Shown here piece by piece: positions 1 through 5,118 of a DNA stretch of 5,118 nt (positions within the stretch are counted from its first letter, which is position 1; every line of letters begins with the position of its first letter). The notes under the pieces are model-generated. The model did not search any database. It saw nothing but the letters and a program-made list of their open reading frames with translations, and had not been told where the DNA came from. The stretch spans positions 6,841 through 11,958 of the forward strand of contig NHHF01000123.1 of NCBI GenBank assembly GCA_002171155.1. Direction: 5' to 3'. The position numbers and the translations under genes are program-made. The stretch comes from Betaproteobacteria bacterium TMED156 (GTDB lineage Bacteria; Pseudomonadota; Gammaproteobacteria; Burkholderiales; Burkholderiaceae_A).

Positions 1-1149
1 ACTGATCTAAATTTTAAATCCAAACCTCCAGCAACTATACTGCTTGCTGGACTTCAAGGGGCCGGAAAAACAACCACTTGTGGAAAACTTGCCTATTGGC
101 TAAAAAAACAACAGAAAAATATAAAAATCTTAACTACCTCATGTGATGTATACAGACCGGCAGCAATTAAACAATTAGAAACTATTTCTAAACAGGCTGG
201 AGTAGATTTTTACAACTCTCACCAGGATGAATCTCCCGCAGTAATAGCTGAAAAAGCAGTAGCACATGCGAAAAAGTTTTATTATGAAGTTTTGCTCGTT
301 GATACTGCTGGAAGACTGTCTATTGATTTAGAAATGATGAATGAAATTAACAACCTTCAAAAGATAATAAATCCTGTAGAAACACTTTTTGTAATTGACT
401 CTATGCAAGGTCAAGATGCCTTAGAAGTTGCAAAAAATTTTAACAATCAAATTAATTTAACTGGGATTGTATTGACGAAAGCAGATGGTGACAGCAGGGG
501 TGGGTCTCTATTGTCAGTAAAGTCAGTAACTGGTTGTCCAACAAAATTCGTCGGGGTATCTGAAAAACTGGATGGACTTGAAAAATTTGATGCTGAAAGA
601 TTTACTAACAGAATTCTTGGTATGGGTGACATTCTATCCCTTGTTGAGAAAGCAAAAGAAACGATTGAAAACAAATCAGCTACAGAGTTAGCTAAAAAAT
701 TACAAAGAGGAAAAACATTCACACTCAACGAATTTCGCTTGCAAATAAGTCAAATGAGGTCTATGGGTGGACTTTCCTCAATTATGGGAATGCTTCCCAG
801 CAATATTGTAGAAGCTGCCAAAGGAAAAGATTTAAGTGGTTTAGATAATTCTGTAAAAAAACAAGAAGGAATAATTCTTTCAATGACACCCTTGGAGAGA
901 AAAATGCCTGAAATAATAAAAGCATCCAGAAAAAAACGTATTGCATCCGGGGCAGGAGTATCAGTTCAAGAAGTTAACAAACTAATGAATCAGTTTACGC
1001 AAATGCAAAATATGATGAAAAGAATGGGTGGTGGAGCCTTAAACAAAATAATGAACTCTATGGGTGGTCTTCCAGGAACGACAAAACCTAATTTAAAAAA
1101 CTTATTTACATCAAAAAAAAGGAAAAACAAAAGAACAAAAAGGCGTTAA
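1..1149 (+). CDS. ffh: Signal recognition particle protein Ffh, 3' part (N-terminus outside window)
   Basis: Ffh is the SRP54-type GTPase that binds 4.5S RNA and signal sequences of nascent membrane proteins and delivers ribosomes to FtsY at the inner membrane. The frame is open from base 1, giving 382 visible residues. By comparison with E. coli Ffh (about 453 aa) some 85-90 N-terminal residues, most of the N domain, are missing. Visible G-domain motifs are the P-loop GLQGAGKTTT (visible residues 17-26), DVYRPAA (49-55), DTAGR (101-105), TKADGD (159-164) and the closing GVSEKLDGLEKF (185-196). The methionine-rich M domain follows, with the RNA-binding signature SRKKRIASGAG (309-319) and Met-rich segments such as MRSMGGLSSIMGM and MQNMMKRMGGG. 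The protein ends in a Lys/Arg-rich tail. The TTG at 292 is internal, because conserved G motifs lie upstream of it. The stop is interleaved with that of convergent proS. The motif set separates it clearly from FtsY and FlhF. Confidence 0.97.
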   Translation, partial: TDLNFKSKPPATILLAGLQGAGKTTTCGKLAYWLKKQQKNIKILTTSCDVYRPAAIKQLETISKQAGVDFYNSHQDESPAVIAEKAVAHAKKFYYEVLLVDTAGRLSIDLEMMNEINNLQKIINPVETLFVIDSMQGQDALEVAKNFNNQINLTGIVLTKADGDSRGGSLLSVKSVTGCPTKFVGVSEKLDGLEKFDAERFTNRILGMGDILSLVEKAKETIENKSATELAKKLQRGKTFTLNEFRLQISQMRSMGGLSSIMGMLPSNIVEAAKGKDLSGLDNSVKKQEGIILSMTPLERKMPEIIKASRKKRIASGAGVSVQEVNKLMNQFTQMQNMMKRMGGGALNKIMNSMGGLPGTTKPNLKNLFTSKKRKNKRTKRR

Positions 1150-2882
1150 TCAAAATAATCACGAACGACTTTGACAATGCTTCCAAGATCAAAGTCTTTC
1201 CTGATCTTTGTATCTCTGAAATACAACTCTACTTTTTTAGCTACTAAAGATTTTGGTCCAACGGTAATACGAAGTGGTATTCCAATTAATTCCCATTCTG
1301 CAAACATAATTCCAGGTCGTTCTTCCCGGTCATCTAAAATAACATCAAAATTTTCTTTAACAAGATCTTTATAGATATTTTGTGCGGTAATCTTGACCAC
1401 TTCATTTGTTTTGCCTCCTATTGGGCAAATTACAACAGAAAAGGGAGCAATGTTCTTTGGCCAAACTATTCCTTCTAAATCATGATTTTGCTCAATAGAG
1501 GCCGCAATTAATCTACTTACTCCAATACCATAACATCCCATCTCAATTGGCCGCTCTACACAATCTTCACCTAGGACATTCGCTCCAAGTTGCTTAGAAT
1601 ATTTGTTGCCTAAGTAAAACACATGACCAACTTCAATGCCACGTTGAATTGAAATTTTACCAAGTCTATTTGGTAGAGGGTCACCATCGACAACATCTCT
1701 GATGTCCTTAATAAGATCAGGTTCTTCAATATCTCTTTTCCAATTTACTCCTGTAAAGTGAAAATCGTCTTCATTTGCCCCCACAATAAAATCAGACATG
1801 TTTGCAACAGTTTTATCAGCAATTACTTTTATTTTTTTATTTTTCTTAACAGGTCCTATTGAACCAGCAGAAGCACCAGTCAATTTTTTTATTTCTTCAT
1901 TTTTCGCAAACTTCCATCCTGAGGAGAATTCATTTATTTTAGAAAGCTTAAATTCGTTTAAATTATGATCGGATCTTAGTAAGACCAGCCAAAAAACTTT
2001 CTCATTTTTATCTAAACTGTTGCTATCAACTGCGATTAAAAGTGATTTTACGATCAATTTGGAGGATACTTTTAAATAACTGGCAACGTCCTTACAACTA
2101 TAAGAGTTTGGTGTTTTTATAATTTGAATCTCATCCTTCGGTTTTTCTCTTGTATCAATAACTGATATGGCTTCAGCTAACTCTACATTTTCTGAAAAGT
2201 CTGTATCTTTACAAAACGCGATTTTATCTTCACCAGTTTCTGCAATAACTTGAAACTCATTTGATCTCGGACCACCAATATTTCCAGAATCCGCTTTTAC
2301 TACTCTAAAAGTTAAACCCATTTTTTTGAAAATTGATTTATAACACTCCAACATAACTTCGTATGTTTGATATGCTTGTTCTTTATTAATATCAAATGAG
2401 TATGCATCCTTCATAACAAACTCTCTGGCTCTCATTATCCCAAATCTAGGTCTTCTTTCGTCTCTAAATTTTGTCTGTATCTGGTAAAAAATTTTGGGTA
2501 ATTTCTTCCAACTTTTGATTTCTTGTTTTACCATGTCAGTAAATACTTCTTCTGAGGTTGGTTGAACAATAAAATCTCTATCATGTCTGTCTTTTACTCT
2601 TAGCAACTCTTTACCCAAGCTCTCCCAGCGATTCGTAGATTTCCACAGTTCAGCAGGTTGTATAATTGGAGTAAGTATTTCAATTCCTCCAATGTAGTTC
2701 ATTTCTTCCCTAATAATATTCTCAATTCTTCTTAAAACTCTTAAACCAATTGGCATATATGAGTAAATGCCAGAACTTAATTTTTTTATCATCCCAGAGC
2801 GAATCATCAAGCTGTAACTTGTAATATCGGAGTCGGATGGAGGCTCTTTAAAAGTTGTTATGTGGAAAGATTTTGCACGCAT
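1146..2882 (-). CDS. proS: Prolyl-tRNA synthetase, bacterial type with editing domain
   Basis: ProS is a class II aminoacyl-tRNA synthetase that charges tRNA-Pro with proline in the cytoplasm. The 578 residues match the usual bacterial-type length (E. coli 572). The catalytic core shows QPTSEE (107-112), motif 2 FRDERRPRFGIMRAREF (139-155) and motif 3 GCYGIGVSRLIAASIEQ (449-465). Between motifs 2 and 3, at about residues 224-407, lies the INS cis-editing domain that hydrolyses Ala-tRNA-Pro. Its lysine falls at K279, the same number as the key E. coli lysine, and the GASAGSIGP loop, VIADKTVANMSDF and a His in DFHFTGVN (H375) are present. The C-terminal anticodon-binding domain (about 480-578) contains DDREERPGIMFAEWELIGIP. 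The start MRAKSFHITTFKEPPSD aligns with the family N-terminus (E. coli MRTSQYLLSTLKETPAD). The only upstream SD-like sequence, GGTAAG, is weak and too close to the ATG. It is divergent from rppH and convergent with ffh. Confidence 0.98.
   Translation of the reverse strand: MRAKSFHITTFKEPPSDSDITSYSLMIRSGMIKKLSSGIYSYMPIGLRVLRRIENIIREEMNYIGGIEILTPIIQPAELWKSTNRWESLGKELLRVKDRHDRDFIVQPTSEEVFTDMVKQEIKSWKKLPKIFYQIQTKFRDERRPRFGIMRAREFVMKDAYSFDINKEQAYQTYEVMLECYKSIFKKMGLTFRVVKADSGNIGGPRSNEFQVIAETGEDKIAFCKDTDFSENVELAEAISVIDTREKPKDEIQIIKTPNSYSCKDVASYLKVSSKLIVKSLLIAVDSNSLDKNEKVFWLVLLRSDHNLNEFKLSKINEFSSGWKFAKNEEIKKLTGASAGSIGPVKKNKKIKVIADKTVANMSDFIVGANEDDFHFTGVNWKRDIEEPDLIKDIRDVVDGDPLPNRLGKISIQRGIEVGHVFYLGNKYSKQLGANVLGEDCVERPIEMGCYGIGVSRLIAASIEQNHDLEGIVWPKNIAPFSVVICPIGGKTNEVVKITAQNIYKDLVKENFDVILDDREERPGIMFAEWELIGIPLRITVGPKSLVAKKVELYFRDTKIRKDFDLGSIVKVVRDYFD
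1167..1196 (+). terminator. Hairpin inside proS 3' end, possible ffh terminator
   Basis: GACTTTGA (1167-1174) and TCAAAGTC (1189-1196) form a perfect 8-bp inverted repeat with a 14-nt loop, beginning 17 nt after the ffh stop. It is followed on the plus strand only by a short TTTC, so the U-tract is poor. A competing 6-bp stem, AAGATC (1185-1190) with GATCTT (1203-1208), overlaps it. ffh has no intergenic space downstream, so a terminator would have to sit inside proS. On the minus strand no U-tract follows directly; T-rich sequence begins only past the proS stop. The repeat also encodes proS residues near the C-terminus, so it could be coincidental. Confidence 0.3.
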
Positions 2883-2891
2883 ATTCTTACC

Positions 2892-2921
2892 ATAATAAAA
2901 TTAATTAAATACTTATGTAAA
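2892..2921 (-). promoter_or_regulatory. Putative sigma70-type promoter for proS
   Basis: Read on the minus strand, TTTACA (2921-2916) and TATTAT (2897-2892) are separated by 18 nt and resemble -35 and -10 boxes. Transcription would then start near 2885, only about 3 nt before the proS ATG, giving a nearly leaderless mRNA. The background is very AT-rich, so chance matches are likely. The location in the only divergent spacer supports a promoter being here even if the exact boxes are uncertain. Confidence 0.4.
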
Positions 2922-2939
2922 GATTAACCAATCGAGTTC

Positions 2940-2945
2940 TATAAT
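2940..2945 (+). promoter_or_regulatory. Consensus -10 box for rppH, predicting a leaderless transcript
   Basis: A perfect TATAAT lies with its last base 7 nt before the A of the rppH ATG at 2952, so the standard spacing puts the transcription start at or next to that A. No Shine-Dalgarno sequence precedes the ATG, which agrees with leaderless translation. No good -35 hexamer is visible: at 17-nt spacing the sequence is GTAAAG (2917-2922). That region overlaps the proposed proS -35 element, so the two divergent promoters may share or compete for the same DNA. Confidence 0.5.
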
Positions 2946-2951
2946 ATTGTC

Positions 2952-3467
2952 ATGTATATTCAAAATGGTTATCGAAGGAACATTGGCATAATTATAGTAA
3001 ATGCTAAAAAAAATGTTTTTTGGGCTAAAAGAGTAAACGAAAATGCATGGCAATTTCCCCAGGGAGGTATTAAAAGAGGAGAGACGCTTGTAGGCGCTAT
3101 GTATAGAGAACTCGAAGAAGAGACTGGACTTAACTCGAGTGACATTGAGATATTAGGAAGAACAAAAAAATGGCTTTATTACGATGTGCCCACTCGATTA
3201 ATAAAAAAAGAGTGGAGAAACAACTATAAAGGACAAAAACAAATTTGGTTTTTGCTTAAATTAATATGTAAAGAAAAAAATATCTCCCTTGGTGAAGTAG
3301 ATGATAAGCGTGAATTTGATGATTGGATGTGGAAAGATTTTGTATTACCTATAAATGAAGTAGTAAGCTTTAAAAAAAATGTTTACAGAAAGGCTCTGCT
3401 TGAATTATCTACTTATATTTTTTCAGATGAAGAATTAAAGTTAATAAGACATAAGTTATCTCTGTGA
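2952..3467 (+). CDS. rppH: RNA 5'-pyrophosphohydrolase (Nudix family)
   Basis: RppH removes pyrophosphate from triphosphorylated mRNA 5' ends, exposing monophosphate ends to RNase E and so starting mRNA decay; older names are NudH and YgdP. The 171-residue product contains an exact Nudix box, G-x5-E-x7-REUxEExGU, at residues 38-60, with E53, E56 and E57 at the same numbers as the metal-binding/catalytic glutamates of E. coli RppH. Other family landmarks are GYRRNIGIII near the N-terminus, WQFPQGG (33-39), the YDVP segment (77-80), GQKQIWFLL (94-102), EFDDWMW (121-127) and FKKNVYRKALLEL (140-152). The last 14 or so residues (SDEELKLIRHKLSL) extend past the conserved core and are encoded in the 55-bp antiparallel overlap with proB. 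The ATG start matches the family N-terminus but has no Shine-Dalgarno sequence. The Nudix fold with GQKQ and EFD motifs makes RppH the preferred call over other Nudix hydrolases. Confidence 0.95.
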   Translation: MYIQNGYRRNIGIIIVNAKKNVFWAKRVNENAWQFPQGGIKRGETLVGAMYRELEEETGLNSSDIEILGRTKKWLYYDVPTRLIKKEWRNNYKGQKQIWFLLKLICKEKNISLGEVDDKREFDDWMWKDFVLPINEVVSFKKNVYRKALLELSTYIFSDEELKLIRHKLSL

Positions 3468-4570
3468 ATTAGTTCTGATTCTTCAACATACCCTAACTGC
3501 GTCTCTATTTCAGATGAGGGTTTTCCAATAATCTTTTTTGAATCTAAACAAGAATAATTAGATAATCCAATAGCAAATTCATCATTTTCTGAATTTACAC
3601 AAGCAACGGCATCTCCCCTATCAAAGTCACCAATTACTTCTGTAACTCCAACCGGTAAGAGTGACTTTCCAAGATCAGAAATAGCTTTTACAGCTCCCTT
3701 ATCTAACACAAACTTGCCTTTAATTTTTAACTGGCCTGAAAGCCACTGTTTTCTTGCTTTTAAAGTGGGTGAGTCCGCTTTGATAAGTGTACCGAATGAT
3801 TCTCCTTTTGCTAATCTTATCAATACTTTTTCGCTAAATCCGCTAATAATTGAAGTATTTGTTCCACCACTTGCAGCAATTTTTGCGGCCTTTACTTTAG
3901 TAGTCATTCCACCGACACCAAACTTTGAAGTTGTGTCAGATGAGACATCAAAAAGATTTTTGTCACTCGCCAATGCCTGAACAATAAGTTTTGCATTGGG
4001 GGATAAATCTGGGTCAGCATCATATAATCCAGCTTTATCTGTCAATATAACTAATAGATCAGCTCCTAATTGGTTTGCGACTAAAGCCGCCAAAGTGTCA
4101 TTATCTCCTACTTTAATTTCATCAGTAGCAACAGTGTCATTTTCATTTATGATTACCATGACGTTATTTTTTAATAAAGATAGTATTGTTGCTTGTGAAT
4201 TAAGGTATCTTTTTCTATCAGAAAAATCTTCATGAGTTAATAAAATTTGTGAGGTCAATAATCCATATTTTTGAAAAGCATTTTCATAAGCTCTGACCAA
4301 TCCAACTTGTCCGGCAGATGCAGCTGCCTGCAATTGATTCATTTGTTTAGGTCTCTTTTTCCAACCTAATCTTCTTATTCCCTCAACGATTGAACCACTT
4401 GATACTATAATTATCTCATAACCATAACTGTGCAGTGTATGAATTTGTTGTGCATATTCGGAAATTACATCATCATCTATTCCACTACCGTTTCCGGTCA
4501 CAAGAGTGGAACCTAATTTAATTACCCATCGTTTTGGTCTATTATTTTTAGCGATTGAAGGTTTCTTAAT
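3413..4570 (-). CDS. proB: Glutamate 5-kinase with C-terminal PUA domain, probable ATT start
   Basis: ProB phosphorylates L-glutamate with ATP to gamma-glutamyl phosphate, the first and normally proline-inhibited step of proline synthesis. From the proposed start it is 385 residues (E. coli 367). The amino-acid-kinase domain shows RWVIKLGSTLV (14-24, with phosphate-binding K18), VSSGSIVEG (56-64), the glutamate-site NENDTVATDEIKVGDND (142-158), LTDKAGLYDADP (176-187) and GVGGMTTK (218-225). A PUA domain occupies about residues 280-372, ending near the conserved HRDN, followed by an 11-13-residue tail that overlaps rppH. No ATG, GTG or TTG occurs in frame upstream of the kinase motif. The GTG at 4501 would delete the catalytic VIKLGSTL. 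The best start is ATT at 4570, which has AGGAG six bases upstream. The gene follows obgE after 29 nt on the same strand, so the two are likely one operon. Identity is very secure; the start codon is an inference. Confidence 0.96.
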   Translation of the reverse strand: MKKPSIAKNNRPKRWVIKLGSTLVTGNGSGIDDDVISEYAQQIHTLHSYGYEIIIVSSGSIVEGIRRLGWKKRPKQMNQLQAAASAGQVGLVRAYENAFQKYGLLTSQILLTHEDFSDRKRYLNSQATILSLLKNNVMVIINENDTVATDEIKVGDNDTLAALVANQLGADLLVILTDKAGLYDADPDLSPNAKLIVQALASDKNLFDVSSDTTSKFGVGGMTTKVKAAKIAASGGTNTSIISGFSEKVLIRLAKGESFGTLIKADSPTLKARKQWLSGQLKIKGKFVLDKGAVKAISDLGKSLLPVGVTEVIGDFDRGDAVACVNSENDEFAIGLSNYSCLDSKKIIGKPSSEIETQLGYVEESELIHRDNLCLINFNSSSEKI

Positions 4571-4576
4571 GCTCTG

Positions 4577-4581
4577 CTCCT
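4577..4581 (-). promoter_or_regulatory. Shine-Dalgarno site deciding the proB ATT start
   Basis: AGGAG on the minus strand is followed by six bases (CAGAGC) and then ATT at 4570-4568, which is ideal ribosome-binding spacing. It lies inside the short gap between the obgE stop and proB. The other in-frame ATT, at 4591-4589, has no such site. Confidence 0.7.
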
Positions 4582-4599
4582 GTACTTTAATTGAGAATC

Positions 4600-5118
4600 T
4601 TAATTAAAATTTTTAAATCTTACGTCATCTTCAAAGTCCTTTGAGACGCATTTATTTTCACAATTCATCCATTCAAGAATTGATTCCAATAGATGATCTA
4701 TTCCTTCCCGTGAGAAGGAAGATACAAAAAAAATTGGTTGTGATTGTAGTCTTTTGGACAATAACTTCCACCTTTCTTCTCTGATCTTAATTGGTACTAA
4801 ATCAATTTTTGTAAACACCAACCATCTTTGCTTAGTAACTAGTTCAGAGTTGAAGAGTTGTAATTCATGAATAATTTCTAAAATATTTTTTTCGATTGAG
4901 TCAATAATTCTATTTTCACTTTGAGGATATTCCAGGTTTAACTGGCCTGCAGAAAAATCCACGAAGTGAAGTAATAATTTAGTTCGTTGAATATGTTTCA
5001 AAAACTGATGACCCAGTCCTGCTCCACTCGAGGCTCCTGAAATTAAGCCAGGTATGTCAGCTAAAACAAAACTTTTTTTATCGTCGTGAAACACAACACC
5101 TAATTTTGGAGCAAGTGT
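4600..5118 (-). CDS. obgE: Obg/CgtA GTPase, C-terminal part (N-terminus outside window)
   Basis: Obg is an essential GTPase that acts in late assembly of the 50S ribosomal subunit and in growth control. The frame stays open to the window edge, giving 172 visible residues of a protein usually about 340-400 long. The glycine-rich Obg domain and the P-loop lie outside. The visible part opens with TLAPKLGVV (G2/switch I; E. coli-like proteins have TLxPxLGVV) and continues with G3 DIPGLISGASSGAGLGHQFLKH, which is diagnostic of Obg. TKID in the segment WLVFTKIDLV occupies the G4 position, normally NKxD, and VSSFSREGI occupies G5. The protein ends soon after the G domain with a short acidic/basic tail (DFEDDVRFKNFN), so it lacks the long C-terminal extension seen in some Obg proteins. 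The GTG at 5094 is internal because conserved G2 residues precede it. In many bacteria rplU and rpmA precede obgE; here that region is outside the window. Confidence 0.95.
   Translation of the reverse strand, partial: TLAPKLGVVFHDDKKSFVLADIPGLISGASSGAGLGHQFLKHIQRTKLLLHFVDFSAGQLNLEYPQSENRIIDSIEKNILEIIHELQLFNSELVTKQRWLVFTKIDLVPIKIREERWKLLSKRLQSQPIFFVSSFSREGIDHLLESILEWMNCENKCVSKDFEDDVRFKNFN

Noticed and set aside
447..728. Minus-strand open frame of 93 codons
   Set aside because: It lies wholly opposite conserved ffh G-domain sequence, resembles no family I know and has a low-complexity Ser/Phe-rich product typical of antisense shadows.
292..1149. Separate gene starting at TTG 292
   Set aside because: The same frame is open back to base 1 and encodes the Ffh P-loop and DVYRPAA motifs upstream, so 292 is internal.
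1171..1374. Plus-strand open frame opposite the proS 3' end
   Set aside because: It is a shadow of the conserved ProS anticodon-binding domain with no recognisable motif.
3006..3021. A8 and T6 runs early in rppH as possible programmed slippage or frameshift
   Set aside because: The reading frame is intact through both runs and the protein aligns with the family without interruption, so no frameshift is needed.
3372..3398. Minus-strand CAGA/TCTG stem followed by T8, possible proB terminator
   Set aside because: The stem is only 4 bp and is separated from the T-tract by several bases; A8 runs are common in this AT-rich sequence.
3428..3485. 8-bp inverted repeat TGAAGAAT / ATTCTTCA across the rppH-proB overlap
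   Set aside because: The loop is 42 nt, no U-tract follows and the repeat is AT-rich, so a chance match within two coding frames is more likely than a terminator.
3714..4235. Two plus-strand open frames opposite proB
   Set aside because: Both mirror conserved kinase and PUA-domain codons of proB and have no recognisable domain or ribosome-binding context.
1..5118. Search for a new defence, mobile or biosynthetic system
   Set aside because: All long open frames with coding character are well-known housekeeping genes; no direct repeats, transposase, integrase, tRNA, CRISPR-like array or unexplained gap was seen.

Overview
The window is a compact, AT-rich (roughly one third GC by eye) stretch of bacterial chromosome carrying five housekeeping genes. 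They are the 3' part of ffh (+), complete proS (-), complete rppH (+), complete proB (-) and the 3' part of obgE (-). Protein similarity points to Proteobacteria. The clustering of obgE, proB, rppH and proS, with ffh nearby, is an arrangement I recall from Betaproteobacteria, and the RppH has a 'YDVP...GQKQIWFLL' core typical of that group. Low GC and very tight packing suggest a streamlined lineage, for example the marine/freshwater Methylophilales (OM43/Methylopumilus type). That placement is an inference and no database search was run.

Layout: ffh runs in from the left edge and ends at 1149. It meets proS tail to tail, with stop codons interleaved in a 4-bp TTAA. proS occupies 1146-2882 on the minus strand. 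A 69-bp divergent spacer (2883-2951) separates proS from rppH and is the only clear promoter region. rppH (2952-3467) runs rightward and overlaps the 3' end of proB by 55 bp, tail to tail. proB is read leftward from an unusual start at 4570. It lies 29 nt downstream of obgE, which enters from the right edge; the two are probably cotranscribed. Only about 98 of 5118 bases are outside coding sequence, and no gene-free stretch reaches 300 bases.

Functionally the genes are core cell maintenance: membrane protein targeting (Ffh), tRNA-Pro charging (ProS), mRNA 5'-end decapping (RppH), the first step of proline synthesis (ProB) and a ribosome-assembly GTPase (Obg). ProB makes a proline precursor and ProS consumes proline, but they sit in separate transcription units and nothing in the sequence shows a functional link between them.

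I found no mobile element, CRISPR array, RNA gene or new multi-gene system. The most notable details are a probable ATT start codon for proB, predicted leaderless or near-leaderless transcripts from both sides of the proS/rppH spacer, the two convergent gene overlaps, a hairpin inside the proS 3' end that could terminate ffh, and a TKID in place of NKxD in Obg.
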